From positions 1 through 48,826 of IMG/VR virus record IMGVR_UViG_3300044638_001853: a stretch of DNA of 48,826 nt. The stretch is one strand, 5' to 3'. Numbering within the stretch: position 1 is the first letter of the stretch; the number at the start of each line of letters is the position of its first letter. A program made the position numbers and the translations under genes. The notes under the pieces were generated by a model. That model saw only the letters and a program-made list of their open reading frames with translations. It was not told where the DNA came from and searched no databases. Positions 8,720 to 15,596 of the stretch are shown in pieces. This stretch comes from a virus.

Positions 8720-9041
8720 GAACCGGGAATTTCTTGTTCTTGAGTTTACCACGCAGCTTTGGTGGAATTAGAATGGCACGTTTACCACCAACGCCTTGTA
8801 TGTTTCCATAAATCCAGCGCGGGTTCGGAGCATCGTGAACGTAGTCCGCTTGCAGGACATCTGGAGAAAACTCCGGGATGTCCATAGCCAGCCTAATTTT
8901 TAAAACAGCACTTTCGGTGAACCATGTGTTCTTCCCGTGTCCCGTGTAGTCGTCAGGCGTAAGTTTCTTTGCCTTGAGCAGCATGAGATCGTTGACGTTA
9001 ACCCCAAGCTCCTCCGCTAGTTCTGTAATTTTAACTTTCAT
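8664..9041 (-). CDS. Hypothetical protein with IF2-N-like N-terminal helix pair
   Basis: This 125-residue protein starts with MKVKITELAEELGVNVNDLM, which resembles the small helical IF2-N domain and related nucleic-acid-binding helix-turn-helix folds. The second half is basic (KRAILIPPKLRGKLKNKKFP) and beta-rich. It shares one base with the large terminase stop (9041) and is part of the packaging cluster. A DNA- or RNA-binding role is plausible; no specific function is known to me. Confidence 0.55.
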   Translation of the reverse strand: MKVKITELAEELGVNVNDLMLLKAKKLTPDDYTGHGKNTWFTESAVLKIRLAMDIPEFSPDVLQADYVHDAPNPRWIYGNIQGVGGKRAILIPPKLRGKLKNKKFPVHAITDNTGTTYRHASLMG

Positions 9042-10645
9042 TAGTAACCTCGTTTTTTCCCTGTTGTCTTCATGCCCGTTGGGTCAATGTAAACGCAAGG
9101 AGTTGTTGCCGCGTATCTTAAACAATCAATAGGATCTTTCCACGCTTCCTCTGGACCTGCTGCGCCCGTGTACTCCTTCAGCGAAGCAATCGTGTTTACA
9201 CAACGATCAGAAATGTAGAAGTGCGGATGGTTCGCTGAATCAACCGGAACCTTTGCGTTGTATGCCATCTTCGTCTGTATTGCCTGAATGCCGTCCTCAA
9301 TCTCAAGCCCCGGCGCAGGGACAAACAGCAGACCAGCATCCTCCAGCTCCTCGATAATGCTGCTGGCTCCAGTGAGCCCTGGGCGTTTAGCGGCACCGGC
9401 TCTCGGGTCAATCAGTCTCTCAAAGATTTGCTCGTTCTCCTCAGACCGCGTAATAAGGTCAACGTAGTCCCTGATACCATAGCCAAGCCCCTTAGCCCCA
9501 TCGCCATAGGACCACTTGCGTCCAGCCCACGTCGCCCAGTCTCCCACGTTGACATCCGGCCACTCACGGTAAACCCAGAACGTCCCATCCTCATCCACGG
9601 CTATCCATAGCATGAACCAGTTCTTGGAACCGGCAGGATCGAGAATTAGGTACCGCGTCACTCCCTTTCTGGGGATTAGATCATGGCTGACCACATTGAT
9701 GCTGGGGTTAAACAACGGGAACTTTGTGGCCATGCTCTTAGTCGGGATACCGTACAAACGGCATAGCACCCATTGCTCGTCTCCCTTAGCCAAAGCCTCC
9801 TTGGCCACCCGCTCATACCCCGAGAACGGATTGTCCTTTGTGTGCAGGTAAATGATGGCTGCGTCCTGCTTGGCACACCGCTGCACATACGGAACCATCT
9901 TGTTGTTCAGAAGCTCCGCTGGCTTCTCCTCAATGGTCTTAGCCCCCTCAAGGTACTGCCGCACCGTTTCCGTGTACCCATCAATCGGCGTAAAGGTTAG
10001 GAGCATCTTGGCGTTACGGGTAGCCAACCGAAAGGACAGGGTGTTAATCAGGTCGGGGCCACCCAGGTACTCGTCGCACCACGCTCCAAGGTTGGGCACC
10101 GTAGGCGCATAGCATCCAAGCTCCAACCCCTCTAGCACCGTCTGGTTCTGCTGAAACTGGCTGTACGTCTTAAACAGGATGCGGCTACCGTTGGCAAAGA
10201 TGACGCTGTTCCCGGCAAAGCCATTCTGTTTCGTATACGATACATACTCTTCCTGACCAAGCTGCTTACGCTTCAGCTCAACCGGCAGATGGTGGAATAC
10301 AGCCGTCTGCTGAACCAACACCGAAAGCTCAGCGTTCTGGGCAAAGCAAACAATTAAAGACTGCGGGTTGTTCATGCACGCCTTCACCACCATCCACGCC
10401 CCAAGCTGCGTCTTAGCCGCACGGTTGCCACCCAAAGCCAGCACTGTGTCCACCTTGCCCAGCCACTCCTGAACCACATTCCAATTGGGCAGAACAAACC
10501 CATACCTATACGGATCGCCCTCAGAATTGCTGATAGCTTCGTGGTAAACCTTATGCAGCCGGATTAAGTCTTTCGGCTCCATCACAGCCATCTCCTCCAC
10601 CGTAGGAGGCTTCAGGATGGCATGGTTACGCCACTTAAGAGCCAT
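9041..10645 (-). CDS. terL: Terminase large subunit (Part A)
   Basis: This is a 534-residue packaging motor starting at MALKWRNHAILKPPTVEEM. The ATG at 10645 overlaps the small terminase stop by 11 bases; a longer start upstream would only read through that gene. Walker A is LGGNRAAKT at residues 71-79. The Walker B region is LGAWCDEYLG with Asp191-Glu192. The nuclease half begins with the acidic strand YLILDPAGS (Asp336), and later acidic residues lie around RLIDPRAGAAKRPG. ATPase followed by nuclease is the standard order. It would pump Part A DNA through the portal at 6390-8480. The GpA-type terminase at 43771-45558 is unrelated in sequence. Confidence 0.92.
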   Translation of the reverse strand: MALKWRNHAILKPPTVEEMAVMEPKDLIRLHKVYHEAISNSEGDPYRYGFVLPNWNVVQEWLGKVDTVLALGGNRAAKTQLGAWMVVKACMNNPQSLIVCFAQNAELSVLVQQTAVFHHLPVELKRKQLGQEEYVSYTKQNGFAGNSVIFANGSRILFKTYSQFQQNQTVLEGLELGCYAPTVPNLGAWCDEYLGGPDLINTLSFRLATRNAKMLLTFTPIDGYTETVRQYLEGAKTIEEKPAELLNNKMVPYVQRCAKQDAAIIYLHTKDNPFSGYERVAKEALAKGDEQWVLCRLYGIPTKSMATKFPLFNPSINVVSHDLIPRKGVTRYLILDPAGSKNWFMLWIAVDEDGTFWVYREWPDVNVGDWATWAGRKWSYGDGAKGLGYGIRDYVDLITRSEENEQIFERLIDPRAGAAKRPGLTGASSIIEELEDAGLLFVPAPGLEIEDGIQAIQTKMAYNAKVPVDSANHPHFYISDRCVNTIASLKEYTGAAGPEEAWKDPIDCLRYAATTPCVYIDPTGMKTTGKKRGY

Positions 10646-11150
10646 TGGTCTCCGTAACGTTAATCGGGATGGCGTCAGCCTGGAGCTTAGCCTTAGCCGC
10701 CGCAATCTCCTTCATGGCATCCTCAAGGGTAATCCCCACCACGCTGTGCTGCACCCGTATGGTGTTCTCACCCATAGCAGACATAGCCTTATCCTGATAG
10801 ATGCCGTACATCAGCGCAGCATCCCTAGCATTGAGCTTTCTAAGCTCCTCTGGGTCCGCCGCCAATTGATCCATCTTTGCATTAGCAATGAGCCGTGCCT
10901 TCTCCGCCAGCTCCACCCCATCCTCCGCAAACCGCTCACGGTGAAACTCAATGGTCTGCTTGTGCCGCTTCCGCAGCGCAGCTATCTGCCCAAAGGACAA
11001 CCCCGTTGTCTTCATGATGCAGTTGGGGCTATCCCCACGCCCCATCATCTCCAACGCCTGTGCCGACTCCTTGGGCTTCTGCACCTCAGTACTTTGCGGG
11101 TTGCTCACCTTTGCCACCGACGCAGCTACACTTGCTCCTACTAATGCCAT
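10635..11150 (-). CDS. terS: Terminase small subunit (Part A)
   Basis: This 171-residue protein runs from the ATG at 11150. A helix-turn-helix-like stretch (NCIMKTTGLSFGQIAALRKR, about residues 43-62) is followed by long helices (VELAEKARLIANAKMDQL) and a short C-terminal tail. DNA recognition followed by an oligomerisation coil is the usual small terminase layout. It overlaps the large terminase by 11 bases. The role follows from that synteny and from the domain pattern; primary sequence conservation in this family is always weak. Confidence 0.7.
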   Translation of the reverse strand: MALVGASVAASVAKVSNPQSTEVQKPKESAQALEMMGRGDSPNCIMKTTGLSFGQIAALRKRHKQTIEFHRERFAEDGVELAEKARLIANAKMDQLAADPEELRKLNARDAALMYGIYQDKAMSAMGENTIRVQHSVVGITLEDAMKEIAAAKAKLQADAIPINVTETNGS

Positions 11151-11151
11151 A

Positions 11152-11385
11152 TCAAATGTACTTGTGGCCGAACTTGCGGCTACTCGTACTCCAAGGCATA
11201 ACAAGCGTTACGTCCATAGCGAATGGACCAATGCACACGCAAATCATTGCCTCATCCTTATGGCAACGGCCATTTCGTGCGTAGTTTACGTTACCACCAA
11301 TCGCAATACGGTCAATGTCGTAGTCAATGGACAGTAACCCAAAGCCAACCCACACCGACCAGTATCTGTGCGTTCTCATCCACAC
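11152..11385 (-). CDS. Hypothetical small beta-rich protein, first gene of late arm
   Basis: This open frame encodes 77 residues ending one base before the small terminase start. The sequence alternates hydrophobic strands and turns (YWSVWVGFGLLSIDYDIDRI and AMICVCIGPFAMDVTLVMPW). The IGPF motif resembles small phage proteins of unknown role, which favours a real gene over chance. No function can be given. If real, it is the first gene of the minus-strand late operon. Confidence 0.45.
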   Translation of the reverse strand: MWMRTHRYWSVWVGFGLLSIDYDIDRIAIGGNVNYARNGRCHKDEAMICVCIGPFAMDVTLVMPWSTSSRKFGHKYI

Positions 11386-12174
11386 ACCGCATCAAACTTG
11401 CAAATGGTTGTCAAGCGTTGTGTAATGTCCGATAGATCAAACGCCATTGCACCAACACCTCTCTTTTGAAACAAACAGCACATAGCCTTTGTTTCCAAAG
11501 ATGAGCCCATCTGGCAACTACCCCGCCACATTGCGCCTCACTTTGGCCTGACAGAACTGACACAATACCCCACCCCCTTAAGTTTGCTTGACACACTTTC
11601 ACTAAACCCCTTAAAACCCCGTTAGGGGCGCACAACGTGCGATCCGAGGCTCGGTGGCCTCGGGCTACTGCGTGTGGCGCCACAGCCACGAATGCGCCAT
11701 TTAGCCTTTTTTTTAGGGACGGGCGGATGAATTAGTACATCAGCAGCGCGGCGCAGGTCGAACCCCCTCCCCCCGGTCGGCGGTCGGTCGGCGTACCCGC
11801 AAAGCAAGTGCGTTGCAGGAGCCTGGCAGGCGGTAGGCTCGCGTGTGCGAGGGGTACGAGGTGGGGAGGATGCATCCGGGGAGCCTCCTGACATCCGGGG
11901 AGACATCCGGGGAGCATCTCTCCTGTGCATCCGGGGAGCCTCTGCTGCGGCATGCGGGCTGATCCTGCGGCATTACGCGGCCGGGGAATGGCTAGGGTAT
12001 GGGCGCGCATTTAATGGGCGCAAACGGGCACGGATTGCGCGAGCTTTTGCGTGAGCGCGAAACTATTTGTCATAGGAGGAAATGCGATTTCTGAAAATAG
12101 TTCTCGACCAAATCAATAGAACCTGATCTATTAATGGCATGGGAGCAAAACGCTCCCGGCAAAAACAAACACAC
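11386..12174. promoter_or_regulatory. Divergent intergenic control region, origin candidate
   Basis: About 790 bases separate the minus-strand late arm from the plus-strand early arm and hold no convincing gene. The region contains a plus-strand promoter-like TTGACA (11588-11593) followed 17 bases later by TTAAAA. A perfect 7-bp inverted repeat lies at 11644-11650/11657-11663 and a perfect 12-bp palindrome at 11673-11684. An eight-T run lies at 11707-11714, and four copies of CATCCGGGGAG at 11873-11938. AT-rich sequence follows at 12080-12135 with the inverted repeat AATAGA/TCTATT. A hairpin GGGAGC-AAAAC-GCTCCC lies at 12141-12157. This is where a replication origin and divergent promoters would be expected. 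Confidence 0.6.
11873..11938. repeat. Four direct copies of CATCCGGGGAG
   Basis: The 11-base unit occurs exactly at 11873-11883, 11892-11902, 11904-11914 and 11928-11938, with starts 19, 12 and 24 bases apart. Short, irregularly spaced direct repeats in a divergent intergenic region resemble iterons or repressor sites. Which protein would bind them is unknown. Confidence 0.85.
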
Positions 12175-12396
12175 ATGAAATCTCACATCCTAGTTCACGG
12201 CCCTGCTGAGTATGTTTTCAACCAGCGTAGAACCTATAAACAAGACTTCGCTGCCATTCGTTCGTTTAAGTTTCAATCTTTGGTGGTTTCTTTCCGGGAT
12301 CAGAGCAACCACACCAAGGAGCCTTCCTTTGATGAAATGCGCGATTTCTGGTCTTGCGCGTCCATGTTTGCCGAGTCTCATCTCTCCTCCCATTGA
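12175..12396 (+). CDS. Hypothetical early protein
   Basis: A protein of 73 residues from the ATG at 12175 (MKSHILVHGPAEYVFNQRR). An upstream ATG at 12139 would place a strong hairpin (12141-12157) inside the coding region, so I prefer the later start, which has the A/C-rich leader typical of this operon. The sequence looks soluble and alpha/beta. It is the first early gene on the plus strand. No function is recognised. Confidence 0.55.
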   Translation: MKSHILVHGPAEYVFNQRRTYKQDFAAIRSFKFQSLVVSFRDQSNHTKEPSFDEMRDFWSCASMFAESHLSSH

Positions 12397-12419
12397 TAGC
12401 CTAAAAACAAATAACCACC

Positions 12420-12752
12420 ATGAAACAGACACTCACTAGCTACGATTTTGTAAACCGATTCACCGAAATCCGCCCGGACAATTTCTCACGGGCTGCGCTG
12501 TTCGCGCTCTTTGATTACTATGGAGAATTGGAGAGAGAGGCACAGGCCGAAACTGAGTTTGACCCCATCGCCATCTGCTGCGATTGGACCGAGTACGCAT
12601 CGGCCACGGAGGCAGCCGAGGCCCACGGATGGGAGTGCCCAGAATCAGAGGATGAAAAAAACGACACGTCCGAACGCGAGGCCATGCAATACCTCCACGA
12701 CGAAACGACTGTTTTGGAGTTATCTAGCGGGCTCCTTGTCCTGAACCACTGA
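12420..12752 (+). CDS. Hypothetical acidic early protein
   Basis: This 110-residue acidic protein (MKQTLTSYDFVNRFTEIRPD at the start, then FDPIAICCDWTEYASATEAA and ECPESEDEKNDTSEREAM) has the FSRAALFALFDYY helix. Similar small acidic proteins with a DWTEY-like segment occur among phage and plasmid hypothetical proteins. It begins behind the leader ACCACCATG without a Shine-Dalgarno sequence. No function is known; a counter-defence or DNA-mimic role would be speculation. Confidence 0.7.
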   Translation: MKQTLTSYDFVNRFTEIRPDNFSRAALFALFDYYGELEREAQAETEFDPIAICCDWTEYASATEAAEAHGWECPESEDEKNDTSEREAMQYLHDETTVLELSSGLLVLNH

Positions 12753-12852
12753 TCCAACCACAACCACAACCCCTTGCCCTGCTCCCGGTTCGCCGGGGCG
12801 GGGTTTCGGGGTGCCAGGGTGGCAACGTGCCGCCCACAACCACAAAAACACA

Positions 12853-13272
12853 ATGATCACGAACCTGCAAAAACTCACGGGGTCCGCACCCCTATATCGC
12901 CGCTACCCTTCACAGAGCAACCCCCAGGATGCTTTCGTCGAAATCGACTCGGCCGGGGCCGTTTGGTATTACAGCAACCCGGAGATTGGCAACGGTGTGC
13001 CGTCCGACGTATTCCACGGCACCGCCCGACGCTGGCGCATCCCTCACGTCCTCACGGCGCAGGGGTATGAGAGCCTGCACAGGGACATCGAGGACATGCT
13101 CCAACGCATCGCCGACGGCATGGAAACCTATTGGGATGGACAAAACACGGCGGGTCGGCTCACGGAGGACGCATCCGACGCCAGCGACGAGCTGGAGCAG
13201 TTTTTGTCCAATTGCTGGCAAAACGATTATCTGAGCGACGAGGAATATCTCGCCGAGCTAGAGTCCGCCTGA
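12853..13272 (+). CDS. Hypothetical early protein
   Basis: This 139-residue protein starts at MITNLQKLTGSAPLYRRYPS. The upstream ATG at 12811 lacks the usual leader, whereas 12853 follows CACAAAAACACA. The N-terminal half is beta-rich (DAFVEIDSAGAVWYYSNPEI) and ends in RRWRIPHVLTAQGYESLHRD; the C-terminal half is helical and acidic. No recognised domain. The 100 bases upstream (12753-12852) are C/G-rich, with a short inverted repeat but no gene. Confidence 0.7.
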   Translation: MITNLQKLTGSAPLYRRYPSQSNPQDAFVEIDSAGAVWYYSNPEIGNGVPSDVFHGTARRWRIPHVLTAQGYESLHRDIEDMLQRIADGMETYWDGQNTAGRLTEDASDASDELEQFLSNCWQNDYLSDEEYLAELESA

Positions 13273-13281
13273 TCCAACCCC

Positions 13282-13479
13282 ATGAAAAACATCAAACTAT
13301 TCGCCCGAAACGGTGCATGGATCGCCCGCACCGATGACGCCGAGGCCATCCGGTTATTCGGAACGCCCGATCTGCCAACGGCTTTCACCGACCGGACAGA
13401 CGCCGATCAGGTGCTGTCCGCAATCCAGCGTCTGAATCCCGGCGCGCACGTCTCGATCATCCCCAACCCCATCCCATGA
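13282..13479 (+). CDS. Hypothetical small early protein
   Basis: This 65-residue protein (MKNIKLFARNGAWIARTDDA, then FGTPDLPTAFTDRTDADQVL) looks like a small alpha/beta protein. Its stop codon overlaps the start of the following membrane protein gene by four bases (ATGA), so the two are probably co-translated. Function unknown. Confidence 0.65.
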   Translation: MKNIKLFARNGAWIARTDDAEAIRLFGTPDLPTAFTDRTDADQVLSAIQRLNPGAHVSIIPNPIP

Positions 13480-13571
13480 ACTCCAAAGCCGTCCTGAAAT
13501 TCATCTTCGAAACCCTCGTTTGTATGGCCGTTGGCCTAGCGATTGCCATTCTGTTCTATAACGCACTTTAG
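13476..13571 (+). CDS. Tiny single-span membrane protein
   Basis: A 31-residue protein (MNSKAVLKFIFETLVCMAVG, then LAIAILFYNAL) is encoded by an ATG that overlaps the previous stop. Residues 10-29 form one hydrophobic transmembrane segment preceded by two Lys residues. The four-base coupling and the clean hydrophobic profile argue it is translated. It could be a small lysis or envelope-modulating protein; there is no direct evidence for either. Confidence 0.6.
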   Translation: MNSKAVLKFIFETLVCMAVGLAIAILFYNAL

Positions 13572-13586
13572 CAAACACCCTGCAAT

Positions 13587-13880
13587 ATGACCACACAAAC
13601 AAAGCACACGCCCAGCCCTTGGACTCACTCTCCCGGCCAAGACACAATTTGGGCACGGGACGGCAACCTGCTAATCGCCCGCACCGATTATGCGCGGGGG
13701 GAAATGGCCGTAAACGAGGACGAATTTAACGCCCGCCTAATCGCGGCCAGCCCGGACCTTTTGGCCGCCTGTGAATCCGCCCTTGCGTTGCTCACTGACC
13801 CCAACGCGGAGCCCGGAGACGCGGACGCCGTGACGGCAATGCTTAAAACCGCACTAGCCAAAGCCAAGGGAGAGGCTTAA
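13587..13880 (+). CDS. Conserved hypothetical phage protein
   Basis: This 97-residue protein begins MTTQTKHTPSPWTHSPGQDT and contains EFNARLIAASPDLLAACESA. The N-terminal HTPSPW and the NARLIAA-P-LL pattern are widespread in small phage and bacterial proteins of unknown function. It is soluble, with a beta-rich first half and helical second half. The 104 bases after it (13881-13984) hold AT/GC-mixed repeats of TTTAA and GGC motifs but no gene. Confidence 0.75.
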   Translation: MTTQTKHTPSPWTHSPGQDTIWARDGNLLIARTDYARGEMAVNEDEFNARLIAASPDLLAACESALALLTDPNAEPGDADAVTAMLKTALAKAKGEA

Positions 13881-13984
13881 GCACCCATGTAGGTCCGTTT
13901 AAGGCCACTTAAGAGGCATTTAACAGGCAATCCATACCAACACCCGCACCAACCAACAAACAAGCCTAAAGGCCAAAGAAACCA

Positions 13985-14608
13985 ATGAAAACACAATTAC
14001 TAAAGCTAAACCCGGTCCAGTTTTGCAAAGAAACCCATGCGTGCGCCGGCGGCGAGGATTTTGCCGCTAAACACAAAACAATGGCGGAGGTTTGGGACAA
14101 CTGCCCCAGGGTTGATTGGCTAACCTGGATTTTGGACGCCATTGACGCGCCGCACGACGAGAAGGCAATGCGTCTTTTTGCCTGCTGGTGCGTCCGCAAC
14201 ACCCCACTGGAAGACGGTCGAAAGGTTTGGGATTTGCTCACAGATGATCGGTCGCGCAATGCCGTCGCAGTCGCAGAACGGTTCGCAAACAGCGAAGCAA
14301 CGGGAAGCGAATTGCATGCGGCAGGGGCTGCAGCAGGGGATGCGGCACGGGATGCGGCATGGGCTGCGGCAGGGGCGGCATGGGCTGTGGCATGGGCTGC
14401 GGCAGGGGTGGCAGGGGCTGCGGCACGGGATGTGGCATGGGCTGCGGCACGGGATGCGGCATGGGCTGCGGCAGGGGTGACAGGGGCTGCGGCACGGGAT
14501 GCGGCGGGGGATGTGGCATGGGCTGCGGCACGGGATGCGGCATGGGATGCGGCAGGGGCGGCCCAAGTCCGAGAACTTCGCCGCGTTGTCCCAAACCCAT
14601 TCCTCTAA
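13985..14608 (+). CDS. Protein with Ala-rich tandem repeat domain (repeat set 1)
   Basis: This 207-residue protein has a normal N-terminal domain ([20 protein letters not shown] and [20 protein letters not shown], about residues 1-105), then about 85 residues of tandem repeats built from [13 protein letters not shown]-type units, and a short end ([12 protein letters not shown]). The repeats have Asp/Arg/Trp at fixed spacing within Ala, compatible with an amphipathic helical array. Proteins with this architecture are frequent in phages and bacteria but have no assigned role. Frame-shifted and antisense open frames across the repeat are artefacts. Confidence 0.75.
   Translation: MKTQLLKLNPVQFCKETHACAGGEDFAAKHKTMAEVWDNCPRVDWLTWILDAIDAPHDEKAMRLFACWCVRNTPLEDGRKVWDLLTDDRSRNAVAVAERFANSEATGSELHAAGAAAGDAARDAAWAAAGAAWAVAWAAAGVAGAAARDVAWAAARDAAWAAAGVTGAAARDAAGDVAWAAARDAAWDAAGAAQVRELRRVVPNPFL
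14318..14560 (+). repeat. Low-complexity tandem DNA repeat within Ala-rich gene
   Basis: Degenerate 12- to 24-base units made of GCGGCA, CGGGAT and TGGGCT blocks run in tandem and encode the Ala-rich repeats. The array keeps the reading frame. Such repeats are prone to slippage, so length variation between isolates would be expected. Confidence 0.9.
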
Positions 14609-14649
14609 TGGGACCCAACCCATTAAAAGGGCCGCAATCCATTACGCAA

Positions 14650-14859
14650 ATGACACACAATATAACAATATACCGGGACCATGAGCCCCTGTCCCTGATC
14701 ATCCGCGCCACGATTACGAAAAACCACGACGCTCCAGGCTCTTTTCTCGGTGAAGGTGACTGGATTATTGACCTCGATTCCGTAACCGACGACGCGGGCA
14801 ACCACATCGAACTGACGGAGGAGGAGGAGCAGGAGGTTGTTGACAGGATTGTAAGGTAA
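14650..14859 (+). CDS. Hypothetical acidic early protein
   Basis: This 69-residue protein starts at the ATG at 14650 ([20 protein letters not shown]) and ends [20 protein letters not shown] plus three residues. The longer open frame upstream is only the shadow of the Ala-rich repeat. The pattern of two beta-strands and a Glu-rich helix resembles small conserved phage proteins of unknown role, with [14 protein letters not shown] as the most recognisable part. Confidence 0.7.
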   Translation: MTHNITIYRDHEPLSLIIRATITKNHDAPGSFLGEGDWIIDLDSVTDDAGNHIELTEEEEQEVVDRIVR

Positions 14860-14960
14860 ACCGAGATGCGGCTAGTCGGCAGGCCTTTTCCGTGAAGTTT
14901 CGCCAGATTAACAGTGAGAATGGTGAAGTTTTGACAGATTAGGCCAGAGTCTAAGATGAC

Positions 14961-14991
14961 TTGACAGACCACGAAAAAACTGTGCTATACT
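14961..14991 (+). promoter_or_regulatory. Sigma70-like promoter for small RNA
   Basis: A perfect -35 box TTGACA (14961-14966) is followed after 19 bases by an extended -10, TG-C-TATACT (14983-14991). The spacing is one or two bases longer than ideal; the extended -10 would compensate. A second TTGACA lies 30 bases upstream at 14931-14936. Transcription would begin near 14998. Confidence 0.65.
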
Positions 14992-14997
14992 GCCTTT

Positions 14998-15095
14998 GTT
15001 GGGAATGCGGCCTGCACAGCCGATCGAATTTACTGGGTTTGGTGTTTTGCCCAGTGAGCCCCGGAAGCTGTGCAGGCTTGCCGGGGCTTTTTCTT
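14998..15095 (+). ncRNA. Putative structured small RNA / attenuator, about 95 nt
   Basis: Between the promoter and an intrinsic terminator lie no codons of any recognised gene but three complementary pairs. Pair 1 is GCCTGCACAGC (15010-15020) with GCTGTGCAGGC (15067-15077), 11 bp, perfect. Pair 2 is ACTGGG (15032-15037) with CCCAGT (15050-15055). Pair 3 is AGCCCCGG (15057-15064) with CCGGGGCT (15081-15088), extended inward by AAGC/GCTT. The 3' arm of pair 1 lies within the terminator hairpin, so pairing 1 and pairing 3 compete or form a pseudoknot. A free small RNA or a conditional terminator are both possible. Confidence 0.6.
15057..15095 (+). terminator. Rho-independent terminator
   Basis: The stem AGCCCCGGAAGC / GCTT-G-CCGGGGCT (12 bp with one bulged G at 15080) closes the seven-base loop TGTGCAG and is followed by TTTTTCTT (15088-15095). 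This is a strong intrinsic terminator. Its loop is complementary to the 5' segment at 15012-15018, which gives a way to control it. Confidence 0.85.
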
Positions 15096-15596
15096 GCCCT
15101 GATCCTAACCGTTGGTTCCGGCAACGTATCAGCACCATTGCACCGGACGGTTTAAACGCTGTTAAAGTTAGCTGCTAGGTATCACGACAAGTCCTTGCCC
15201 CAACTTAGGGAGATTCGAGGGAGCAAGGCATGGAACTAGCCTCACGGGCTCAGTCAGGGGAGGAAGTGGTACTGAAACGGGGATGGAAGAACCTTTCCCG
15301 GAATGCAGTAGGCAAATAGGAGACATACGCCCACCTGGCGCATGGAATCTCCCTCATGGCTAGTCGGGGAGACTTGACTAACAAGATCACCTTGGACTAC
15401 CGAACGCATTGCCTTTCCCCAGCTTTCAAAGAAAGCGATTGGTTCCGATGGACTACCGATTACAAAAGAGACATCACGAATTAGCTTGTGCTCTCGAAAG
15501 CGAGGTTTCAGTGTGGGGATAGTTTCAGCAACTAATGAAAACGCAACCTCGGATAATTTCAATCTTCTCCGAGGTATTGTAAACCAAAAACAACCA
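15096..15596 (+). other. Non-coding segment with long-range complementarities
   Basis: No convincing gene lies in these 500 bases. Complementary segments are frequent. AGGGAGATTC (15207-15216) pairs with GAATCTCCCT (15345-15354). ACTAGCC (15235-15241) pairs with GGCTAGT (15358-15364), and the two helices would be pseudoknotted. GCTTTC-AAA-GAAAGC forms a hairpin at 15422-15436. The 11-mer TGGACTACCGA is repeated at 15393-15403 and 15449-15459. ACCTCGG/CCGAGGT (15546-15552/15569-15575) lies just upstream of the next gene. A structured RNA is possible; it matches no class I recognise. Confidence 0.4.

Noticed and set aside
11411-12054. Several 60-100-codon frames on both strands of the control region
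   Set aside because: Their translations are low-complexity (Pro, Arg, Cys, His rich) and they overlap each other and the direct repeats.
14318-14560. Tandem repeats considered as a CRISPR array
   Set aside because: There are no unique spacers of constant length; the repeat is contiguous, stays in frame and encodes Ala-rich protein. There are no cas genes nearby.
15254-15562. 102-codon minus-strand open frame in the structured gap
   Set aside because: The frame shows no recognisable domain, uses no typical leader and lies over hairpins and repeats on the other strand; the evidence is too weak to call a gene.
15096-15596. Group I or group II intron, tmRNA or RNase P RNA
   Set aside because: I could not find the conserved core motifs of any of these, and the interlocked helices leave too little space for a group I P8 domain.
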